From: Hymenopus coronatus
Lineage: Eukaryota > Arthropoda > Insecta > Mantodea > Hymenopodidae
DNA length: 64,000 bases
Direction: 5' to 3'
NCBI GenBank assembly: GCA_030762935.1
Contig: CM060898.1
Span: forward strand, 96,516,781 to 96,580,780
The position numbers were made by a program, and so were the translations under genes. Shown piece after piece: positions 53,019 through 62,177 of this stretch (position 1 is the first letter of the stretch; each line of letters opens with the position of its first letter). Under the pieces are notes generated by a model, which ran no database searches, was not told the DNA's origin, and was given only the letters and a program-made list of their open reading frames with translations.

Positions 53019-54777
53019 TCTGATGTGTTCCATTCACATGACTTTGTCCACATCTCTGCAACAACTTATTGTTAAAAAGCTTATGCTTCTATTTACTTCA
53101 TGCTAATCGAGAAAAAATTAGCAGAAATAGTTTTATAACTTGCTCTCTTGTAAGTAGAAGCGAAATAAGAGAATACCATAAGTTAAACTGATAGTCAAAA
53201 GCTGATTGCTAAGTGACTGAAGTTCCTTTGTTTCTATGGACAGGTGTTGACAAATTCCTGTGTAAGAAAGTATAAGTTTTTCAAACTGAAACTAAAAACA
53301 AGAAATACCTTAAAAACGATCAAATCCACGAAAAAAATGTATATAACATAAATTGTGTGTTTTAATGTGCTCTACGTTTTCTTTACAGTAAGTTTTTATC
53401 CATCCCTTACGGTTTAGCAGTTATGCAAAATTCCGCAAAATTCATCCAGAATAAAGTAATCTTCAGAGGCTATTTCCAAAAAATTACTATACATTTTCTT
53501 TATCAGGTAAATAGCTTTAATATACGATATTGTAATCAAAATCGTTAGTCATTTTTGAGAAAATCAAAAATTTCGAACTTTTTTCCATGTAAACTGTAGT
53601 TTGGGGTGGAGGAGGGATTTTCTTGAAAATTCTTCGTGAAGATACCAAACCTAAATACCAAGTTTGGTATTTAATGGTGTTTTCGTTTTTGAGCTATGCT
53701 GTCCACAGACACACACACGCACACACACGGACCTTTTTTACAAAAATGCTTTTTACTTTCTCTACACGTACTATGCACATAGTGTATAGAGAAGGTATTG
53801 ATTGTATTGCACCCAAAAATTCGATACCGAGATTTCACCGGAAATATATGTTTTGAGACCCCCTGAATGCGTAAAAAATTATTTGTAGAAAAATGTCTAT
53901 GAATGTGTGTCTATCTGTCTGTCTGTCTGTCTGTCTGTCTGTGTGTAAGTGTGTGTGTGTCTGTGGGCAGCATAGCTCAAAAACGAAAAGACCGTTAAAT
54001 ACCAAATTTGGTATTTAAGTTTGGTATCTTGCAAGGATGCGACACAAAGATTTTCAAGAAATTCCCCCACCCCAAACTACCTTTTACATGAAAAAGATTT
54101 CGAAAATTTTGTTTTTCTTAAAAATGGCTCTAAGGATTTTGATTAAAATACCACATATTAAAGCCATTTCTATCACAAATAAAATGTATATCTTGAATGT
54201 TTCCGGAATAGCCTCTGGAGACTACTTTATTCTGAATGAATTTTACAGAATTTTGCACAACTGCTAAACCGTAAGAGATGGACAAAAACTTACTACACAA
54301 AAATGTAGAGCATGTTAAAACACACAATTTATGTTATATAAATTTTTTCATGGTGTTGGTCGTTTTTTAGATATTCCTTGTTTTTATTTTGTTTTGAAAA
54401 ACGTATACTTTTCTCATGCAGGAATTTGTCAACTCCTGTCCATACAAACAAAGGAACTTCAGACACAAAGCAACCAGGTTTTCACTATCAGTTTAACCTA
54501 TGGTATTCTCTTATTTCGCTTCTACTTACAAAAGAGCAAGTAATAAAACTATTTCTGCTAATTTTTTGTTAATTTTCATCAAGTAAATAGAAGCATAAGT
54601 TTTTAACACTACTTTTGTGCAGAGATGTAGAGAAAGTCATGCGAATGGAACACATCAGCTTTTTTGGATTCAGGGAGACCTAAAACATGTATTTCCGGCG
54701 AAATCTCGATATCGAATTATTGGGTGGAAGGTAATTTCTTCTCTATACACTATGTACATAGTACGTGTAGAGAAAAT
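53019..54777 (+). mobile_element. HLE repeat, sense, complete host copy of a nest
   Basis: Part 1 is 53019-53754 (TCTGATGTGTTCCATTCACA to CAAAAATGCTTTTT, with a CA tract at 53708-53728). Part 2 is 54660-54777 (TTTTTTGGATTCAGGGAGAC to the hairpin CTCTATACACTATGTACATA and GTGTAGAGAAAAT). Joined length is about 856 bp. Other copies are continuous across the break (AAAATGCTTTTTT.GATTCAG). Confidence 0.92.
53755..54659 (-). mobile_element. HLE repeat, antisense, complete nested insertion
   Basis: This 905-bp copy starts ACTTTCTCTACACGTACTAT, whose hairpin partner ATAGTGTATAGAGAAGG follows. It contains a (CTGT)n tract (53915-53942) and the internal palindrome TTAAATACCAA/TTTGGTATTTAA (53995-54017), and ends GTAGAGAAAGTCATGCGAAT and CACATCAGC. 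It lies inside the T-run of the host copy. No ORF is shared with other copies. Confidence 0.93.
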
Positions 54778-54790
54778 AAAAATAAAAATA

Positions 54791-55852
54791 TCGGAAAAGT
54801 TCCATATAAAGAGTAGTTTGGGGTTGCAGGATTTCCCTGAAAATCTTCGCATCGCATCCTCGGAAGATACGAAACTTAAATACTATTATAAATTTGCTAT
54901 TTAACCAACTTTTCGTTTTTGGGTTATGCTGTTCATAGACAGACAGGCAGAAAACACACACACACAATGATATTTTTATAAAAATGTTATGTCTCTAGCA
55001 CATATGTACAATGCACATGGTAGATAAAGAACGTATTGCATTCCGCCAAAAATTTGATAGCAAGATTTCACTGGAAATAATGTTTTGATGACCCCTGTAT
55101 GAAAAAAACCTTCTTTAGAAAAACGTCTACTTGTGTGATTGTGCCTGTGGACAGCATAACACTAACATGAAAATTCGGTTAAATACCAAACTTGCTAATT
55201 AAGTTTAGTGTCTTCTCGAGATATGATATCATATGATATACCACAAACAACCCTATACATTGAACATTTTTCGAAATGTTTGCAAAACTGGTAAATCGTA
55301 AGAGCTGGACAAAAAGGCACTACACAAAAGAATGTAGATCTCATTAAAACACACAATTTATGTAAATTACAGTTTTTGTAGAGCTGACAATTTCAGAAAT
55401 ATTCCTTGTTATTGGTTTCAATTTTAAAATACGTATGCTTTTCTCAAACGGGAACCCCACATCCATTATATATCTCTTTTGTTTTAGTCCTGACCATGGG
55501 AAAAGATCTGAATTTCAATGATAATCGCATTACGGCAGATTTCAAAAGTTTTAACTCTCGCTTTAACCTAGTGTATTGCCTTATTCCCCTCCTACTTATA
55601 AATAATTAATTAATGGTAATGTTTTTCGTAATGTTTTTCTTGATTAAAATTATGCCGATCAAATAATATTTTTTGTAATATTAGTTTGTATGCAGACCAG
55701 ATAGAGAAAGTCGTGTAAATGCAAGATTTCTTTGATTCAGTTGTGCTCCATGTATATATTTCCGGTGAAATCTCGGTATCGAATTTTTGGGTGGAATGCA
55801 ATACCTTCTTTACTTAATAAGTACTAAATCGTACATATGTGATGGAGAAAGT
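54791..55852 (+). mobile_element. HLE repeat, sense, 3' third, host of a second nest
   Basis: Part 1 is 54791-54985 (TTCCATATAAAGAGTAGTTT, CA tract 54954-54965, TTTTTATAAAAATGTTATG). Part 2 is about 55727-55852 (TTTCTTTGATTCAGTTGTGC to GATGGAGAAAGT). The break lies at the same internal position as in the preceding nest. Confidence 0.82.
54986..55726 (-). mobile_element. HLE repeat, antisense, nested, internally deleted
   Basis: From TCTCTAGCACATATGTACAA to GATAGAGAAAGTCGTGTAAA and GCAAGA. A gap between CATTTTTCGAAATGTTTG and CAAAACTGGTAAATCGTAAG removes about 150 bp relative to the family. Confidence 0.82.
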
Positions 55853-56375
55853 AAAAATCGTAGCAACATGTTCTATTCTTATTTGATTGCAAAATGAAGC
55901 TTACATTTCTCTTGGAGTCTATACGTGTGATGGTACCCTAATATAGAACTGTGGGTTGTGCGTACTGTTATTACTTTGGGGGCGGAGAAAGAAAGAGTAG
56001 CGTGGGCCCTGGGTCACCACAGCCCAAGTGCTGGCAGTGCGGTCAGTACCCTGCCTGCATGGCATTAGGGCGACTTGACACATTAGTCAGGATAGAAGAC
56101 AATCGCTCAGCTAGTAAATTAACTGCAATATTCGATATTTTTACACACTGAATATAATTTTTGGAAAACTACTTACAGCATCACTCTTTAGTTTCCTCAT
56201 ATTTCCCATTCTTCTTCTTTGTGTCTCCGTCTGTGATATTTTAGATTGCTTCTCTCGATTTTCATCTCTATATTTGTTTTTTCACCTGAATATAACAGAC
56301 TATACTAACTAATCTTCATAAAAGTCAATATTTGTTATATTTGTTTAATGGAGACGGAGTTTTGTAAACACATTT
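55853..56375. other. No recognised gene
   Basis: A 66-codon frame at 55951-56151 has four Cys residues but no defined domain. No repeat family was found. Confidence 0.4.
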
Positions 56376-56495
56376 TTACTTTCTCTAGCACGTATGTACA
56401 TACAAAAAAAGCATTTTTAGAAAAGTCCGTGTGTGTCTGTGGACAGCATAGCTCAAAAACGAAAAGACTGTTAGATACCAAACTTAGTATTTATT
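56376..56495 (-). mobile_element. HLE repeat, antisense 3' fragment
   Basis: ACTTTCTCTAGCACGTATGT joins directly to AAAAAGCATTTTTAGAAAAG (deleting the GATACCGAGATTTCACC block), then AGCATAGCTCAAAAACGAAA. Confidence 0.78.
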
Positions 56496-57060
56496 TCCTC
56501 ACATATTACTTACATTGTAATTAAAATCCCCTCTGTCCTTGTACACATTTGATGATAACCTTAATAGTATTGTTACCTAAGTTTGCCTGGCTCTCTGGAC
56601 TTTTGGCTAAACCTTAAGCTCTACTTCCCTCCTCATTATCTTCACTGTAATCTTATTTACTTCTTCTATCCTTTACCTTCCTGATCTATTTCTCTTTAGC
56701 TCTGCTGAGAAAGTTATTTACACTCCTACTTCTATTTCTTCTTTTCCCGTTAGTATTTTATAACAAAAATATTTTCTAAATCAGAATGATTCACTAATAA
56801 TTAATTCCTTGCATATAACGGTGTTTAAGAAACATTGCACGAGAAAACTTACTCAAAATTACCAATTTTATCTCCTCATTTTTCTTTCTTTTCTTCCTTA
56901 TTTTTTCTTTATCTCTTTTATGGAGCTATAAACATAATATTCATGGCCGCTATTTCCTTCATTAAATGAATTATAGGTTGTAAGTTATCTTTAGTGAGGT
57001 CTTGCGCGTCTCCTGTAGCCTCGGAGTAAGCAAAGTTCATTTTCAGCGCCTGGCATAGTA
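56496..57060. other. No recognised feature
   Basis: Pyrimidine-rich sequence with no supported exon. Confidence 0.45.
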
Positions 57061-57074
57061 CCAGGTGATTTTTT

Positions 57075-57297
57075 TTTTTTTTTAAAACAATAACGGAGTC
57101 TGATCAGGACTCCGGTACTGTATCCCTATTTACATTTCCCCTCGTAGGTTTTACTGATTACTGGTTTAATGGTTTTACTGTTTCTTTTACAAACATATAA
57201 CATCCATGCCCAAGGCGGGACTCGAACCCACGATCCCCTGGCCACGAAGCACCAAAGCGAGACGCTTTAGCGAGCGCGGCCATGGGGACCGGCATTC
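57075..57297 (-). mobile_element. SINE-7, tRNA-derived
   Basis: Minus strand: GGTCCCCATGGCCGCGCTCG head, then GTGGGTTCGAGTCCCGCC (strong B box), GGCATGGATGTTATATG and a tail with CCGGAGTCCTGATCAGACTC ending near a T-run on the plus strand (A-tail, 57068-57083). Single copy in this window, so family status is inferred from the head and A-rich end. Confidence 0.65.
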
Positions 57298-57809
57298 TTG
57301 AGAGGATGACATACCTAAAGTAAGTCGTTAGAATTAAAACCTTTTAATTTTTTTCGGCGAATAGAAATTATGGGCATTTTTTGTGTTCGATGTATTTTCA
57401 CTATAAGAATTGCAGCTCAATCTGCGACACAAATGTGACGATTATGCCTTAAGAGAACTTTGGTAGTGAAAATGCAGTTTTATAAATTACCATAACCCGC
57501 AACTTCGCTCTAATTGGTGCGTTAGCTCCTTTTCTTTCTCCAGCTGTATGTCTTTTAACCCCTTTGCCAGTTTCTCTTGCTCTCTCCCTCCTTTTCCTAT
57601 TCATTTTATTCGATTCTGTCACTCTCTTCCTCTCTGTTGCCTTATACTGGTATATATCTCTCCTTCCCTCTGTGAATTAAAACGCAAGTAAAATGTTTAA
57701 CAGTGGACAAACTTTTGCCTCTTCCTTATGCTGCAATTAGAACTGCACTTTCTGGTTATAAGAGGTCGTAGATGTTAAGAATAGTGACACACAGGGATGT
57801 ATTTATAAC
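57298..57809. other. No recognised feature
   Basis: Pyrimidine-rich 57530-57680; no exon or repeat supported. Confidence 0.45.
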
Positions 57810-58075
57810 AATGCTTCTTTTGTGTTAAGAGGCTTCAAAGCATGTATTTCAGTGAAATCTCAGTATCGAAATTTTGGGTGGAATGTAATACTTTCTCTAC
57901 TTACATCGTACGTGATAAAGGAAAAATCTTTAATCATTTTTGAAAAAAACAAAGAAAAGCGACCTTTTTACTTTCTCTCTACGTATGTATAATGTACATA
58001 GTAAGTAAAGAAGGTATTGTATTACACCCAACAATTCGATACCGAGATTTCACCGGAAATATATTAGGTGGCCCT
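57810..58075. mobile_element. HLE 3' ends, sense then antisense
   Basis: Sense end at 57815-57918 (TGAAATCTCAGTATCGAAAT, TACTTTCTCTACTTACATCG), then antisense end at 57968-58066 (ACTTTCTCTCTACGTATGTA, AACAATTCGATACCGAGATT). Confidence 0.75.
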
Positions 58076-58359
58076 ACTGCCCCATATTTGATGTGTGCTG
58101 ATATCCCTTCGTGCGTTACAAGAGTTGCAGGACTCAGTGGTGCTATTTAAGTTAAAACCGCTGTTCTTAATTTCGTATTATTGGAGTTTAAGAGTTTTCC
58201 AAAAACTTCGCAAAATTAGCCCACACATTAAATTGATTGTTATTGGTTATTTTTTAATCATCCGTTTATAGCCCACTTGTAACTGCAATGCCCATATCGG
58301 TGGCCTTCTATCTTTGGACTATATTTTCTATCGGTAATTATATTAGCTCGTCTACAGCT
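58076..58359. other. No recognised feature
   Basis: Unassigned spacer. Confidence 0.4.
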
Positions 58360-58399
58360 GTCATTGGATGATGGTTTTTATTTGGGTTTTACACATGAG

Positions 58400-58434
<35 letters not shown>

Positions 58435-58530
58435 TTCATCTTTCCAGACCTGGGGAGGATAGAGAATCAGTTTGGCAACATAACATTTCCCAACTCCATC
58501 GTAAATCGAACTCAGGACTCCTCGCACAGT
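58360..58530 (-). mobile_element. SINE-1, partial, with (CA)n
   Basis: (CA)n at 58402-58433, then (minus strand) TTCTCTATCCTCCCCAGGTC and a decayed head GAGGAGTCCTGAGTTCGATT. Diverged. Confidence 0.6.
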
Positions 58531-58779
58531 ATTTTCTTTCTCACCCAAATATGTATATATTTTATTACATTAAACATAATGCAAAATAGAAAAATATGCA
58601 TTATAACTTTTATCCTAAGTAATATGAAAGCTCCAACTTTCATCGATAAATTCGCGAGCAACTCCCATTTGTGTTAACATATTTGCACCGAAATCATAGC
58701 AACTTGATGTCCATATCATAAATCATGGCCTCGTTGCTTACAGAATTCGTTGAACTGGTTCCACATACACACACATACA

Positions 58780-58815
<36 letters not shown>

Positions 58816-59899
58816 GTCTGTTGTTTTTAGTATTCTGCGGCATTGAATTTTCAATGAATATGTCTATATCAGCGATAGACTATACCCCAAAACGTTTTGG
58901 AACTTCCGCCATTATGTACGGGAATAGCACTGCGCACTAATATTATTGTTACGAGACGAACTTTAGTTCAGACAGAAAACAAATGCACGTGGGTGCGATA
59001 AATTTAGAAAAACAATTTCACGTGGGTGTGATTAAAAAGAACGATCAAAATGCAGAAATAGCGAGTTCCGATTGGTTGAAATTTCACGCGCACATTACTG
59101 GAGTAGCCATTTCCTACGACCAAGTGTCATGAACGAAATAGTCACGATTATATAATATTTGACTAAAATTTCACTTATTTCACTGTTGAAAGATAATTAC
59201 AGGTTGAATGGCTTGTCTGTTCTGGGACTTATTGAAATCAGAATACATCAGTTACATTCTAGTTCAGTTGTATTGAAAATAAAACATTTCGGGTCCCTTA
59301 TTTCCAATATCTTTCACGAAATATATGGAAGTATGATTCTTAGCGGTAAAATGGGAGAGTTCAATATTTCGTCGCGGGACCTAAGAAGAACATATTTTTA
59401 AGGTTCACGCTGTTTGCCCCCGGATCGTAGGCAGCTTCTTTGGCACACCTGCTTTGCACACTGGTGGTAAGGGCTTTAACTCCATGCGCATGCCTGCGGT
59501 TGGAGATACCTACCTGACGTTTTCCTGGAAAGACAAGAGCGTAGAAAAACCTGAACCTGACAGACCAGGAACAACGGGTTGATGGATAGCTTGACAGGAG
59601 ATGTTGACATTACAGAGAAAGTTGCTTTTCATAGGCGGTCTTTAGCAGATGCTTTGGAATGAGGTTGGACGTTGTTCTGCGCTCCGAAAAGAAAAAGGCA
59701 CACACGGAATGCGCTACAACCCTTCGGTCGTGAATAAAATGCAGTTAACCACAGGTCTCAGCATTTTATGTATACTTGTTGGTCTTTTGGTATTTAATGC
59801 AATAGAGATGTACATCTATGCAATAACTTTCTGCTTACACAAGGCGCTTTTAGTTCCAAAAACAGGATGGGAATAGGATCCAGTGTTGAAATGCATTCT
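58531..59899. other. No recognised gene; (CT)n tract
   Basis: (CT)n at 58780-58814. Frames of 75-80 codons (59159-59401, 59649-59876) have no domain. Balanced composition at 59400-59720 might mark unique sequence. Confidence 0.4.
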
Positions 59900-60480
59900 G
59901 ACGACTGAGCGAGAGATGTTTCAGGCGATTTCGTCTGTAATCCACATTCGGGAGGTCGTGGGTTCAATCCCCATGGCAAGCCTATCGACCCATATGTATT
60001 TTCCGGGGGCTTCCCCTGGCATTCGCCAGACAAATGCAGGGTAAGTTTCTTTCATCCCCGAAATTACCGCTCTCTCCATGATGTTTCCATAATTTCATTC
60101 ATCCTCTATCCCGTTGGGTTCTCTCAGGAGTGGAAGTCTTGGCGGTGGTACTCAGTGCGACGTGGCAGGGGAAAAGGATGCTCAAAGTGACTATCTCCGT
60201 CCCGGGTGGTTGCCGGAATTAGAATCGACCTTGGCGGGAATGTTGGATCCTATGTGAGACAGGGTCCCCGATCTGCCTGTCCGACTGACGGGGTATCTGT
60301 AGGGACCCTGTCATTGCTGTGCCGTTGTTTTTGGTTCTGGCCACCCAGTGTATCTTCTCATCTCGTCCCTCCCTCCCCAGGGGCGACCTATCGTGGGGCG
60401 CGTTGCAATAACCGCCTAGGTTCAGTGCCGAATCCCTCATTCTGTATCCTATTCCTAATACTTGGAAAACTCGTGACGTA
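59900..60480 (+). mobile_element. SINE-6, full-length
   Basis: Head GACTGAGCGAGAGATGTTTC and GTCGTGGGTTCAATCCCCAT (B box), TGTATTTTCCGGGGGCTTCC, CTTTCATCCCCGAAATTACC, AAAAGGATGCTCAAAGTGAC, GGTTGCCGGAATTAGAATCG, CCTGTCATTGCTGTGCCG and a tail ending near GTGACGTAG. It retains a better head than the copy at 33885. Confidence 0.83.
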
Positions 60481-60734
60481 GTTATGGTATTTAAGTTCAG
60501 TACCTTCTAAAAATGTGATACGAGAATGAGCAAGAAATGTTCTAGGACAAAAACTACCCATACATGAATAAGATTCGTTATCTTATATATATTTTTTAAA
60601 TGGATCTAAGGATTTGAATAAAATACCACATTTTTCTGAGTTATACATGACAAATACAAATTATAACTAGAACTTTCTGGGACTAGCCTGTGAAGTATCC
60701 TTCATCCTGAAAGGTTTAATATACTTTTCTAAAC
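60481..60734 (-). mobile_element. HLE repeat, antisense, middle fragment
   Basis: TATGGTATTTAAGTTCAGTA, AAAACTACCCATACATGAAT, AACTTTCTGGGACTAGCCTG. Bordered by SINE-6 and SINE-2, which may have inserted in it. Confidence 0.72.
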
Positions 60735-60865
60735 CAGCAAGCCTCTCACCAAAGTGGCCTGGGCTCGATCCCAGGGGATTATATGGGGTTCTGGTGAACA
60801 AAGCGGCATCTGGTCGGGTTCTCCCGTTTCCACGCCATTCATGCCATCACCTGCTCATAATATTT
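60735..60865 (+). mobile_element. SINE-2, 5' half
   Basis: AGTGGCCTGGGCTCGATCCC (B box), TGGTGAACAAAGCGGCATCT, GGTCGGGTTCTCCCGTTTCC and ACGCCATTCATGCC. The tail is missing. Confidence 0.7.
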
Positions 60866-60949
60866 ATCATACAAGTGAGTAAAGTACTCGTTTTTTTAAA
60901 CCAATGTGAATTTTATGAAACAAAATCCAATGAAATACTCAAAACAAAA

Positions 60950-61829
60950 AGTCTGATGTGTTACATTCACATGACTTTGAGACAATTCTTTGACGCCCCT
61001 GCATAACAAAAGCAATAGTTTGTTATCAAGCCTTTTAAACAATTTACCCTCGGTAGATGGTGCTTAGGAAATGGAAGTGTGGTGGTAGCGTGTCTGCATC
61101 ACATTCAAAAGGTTGTGAGTTCGAATCGCGCTTAGGGTGAGTTAGCCGGATAATGTTTTTTCCGGGGTTTTTCCTTATCCTGAGAAGACGAGTGTCGAGT
61201 AACTTTAAGCTCCATGGACCCTGAGATCATTTGAATATCATTTCCCAATTTCCGTCATCGTCTGATATGACCAATCAGGTTAAAGGACGTTAACTAAAAA
61301 AAAATCTTCAATATTATATTTGATTGTGCTCTGTTTTCTGTAGTAAGACTTTGACTGTGTCTTAAGATTTACCAATTATGCAAAACTAATTCAGAATGAA
61401 GAGGACTTAGGAGGCTATTACCAAAGAATTCAAAATATACATCTATTTCTCACGGAATATCTTCTGCATACGATATATTAATCAAAGTCGTTAAAGCCAT
61501 TTTTGAGAAAAATCAAAATTTTACAAAAATTTTCCTTGTAAAGGATAGTCTGAGATGTGAGGTTTTCTTGAAAACCTTCATGTTGCATCCTTGGAAGATG
61601 CTAAAGTTAAACATCACGTTTGGTATTTAACCAAGTTTTCATTTTTGAGTTATTGTATTCACAGACACACGGATATACACATGCACGAACTTTTTCCCAA
61701 CTTTTTTTTCGGATTCAGGGGACCTCAAAACATATATTTCCGGTGAAATCCCGACATCGAATTTTTGGATGGAATATAATACCTTCTCCATACACTATGT
61801 ACATAATACTTGTAGAGAAAGTAAAAGAC
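60950..61829 (+). mobile_element. HLE repeat, sense, interrupted by SINE-4
   Basis: The 5' end AGTCTGATGTGTTACATTCA (60950-60978) is separated by short unassigned sequence and a SINE-4 copy from the middle and 3' end, 61310-61829 (ACCAATTATGCAAAACTAAT, GGATTCAGGGGACCTCAAAA, hairpin CCATACACTATGTACATAAT, GTAGAGAAAGT). Confidence 0.82.
61075..61303 (+). mobile_element. SINE-4, full-length
   Basis: GTGGTGGTAGCGTGTCTGCA head, GTGAGTTCGAATCGCGC B box, GTTTTTTCCGGGGTTTTTCC core, TTATCCTGAGAAGACGAGTG, CTTTAAGCTCCATGGACC, 3' end CAATCAGGTTAAAGGACGTT followed by an A-rich tail. The best-preserved member in the window. Confidence 0.9.
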
Positions 61830-61924
61830 CTTTGCATGTGTGCTTTTTGCACGGCATTACAAACTTAAAATAAAATAAGTATTAGAAAGAAGTTACTCTT
61901 TTCATGGATATATGCAACAGCAAT

Positions 61925-62177
61925 TAAAGCCCGTCTCGGTAGTGTCGGGGTAGCGTGTCTGCCTAATGTTCAAGAGGTCCGAGTTCAAATCTAACTTAGG
62001 GTGATTTACCCGATAAGTTTGTTTTTTTTTTTCCCCGGAGTTTGCCCTTATCCTGAAAAGACGGATATCGAGTAAAAGCTCCATGGACCCCGAAAGCATT
62101 TGGGCTTCACTTCATCGATTTCATTCATTGCCCAACATGACCAATCAGGTTAAAGGATGTAAAGCTACAAAAAAAAG
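61925..62177 (+). mobile_element. SINE-4, full-length
   Basis: TCGGGGTAGCGTGTCTGCCT head, CCGAGTTCAAATCTAAC B box, CCCGGAGTTTGCCCTTATCC, GAAAAGACGGATATCGAG, AAAGCTCCATGGACC and 3' end CAATCAGGTTAAAGGATGTA with an A-run. Confidence 0.88.
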
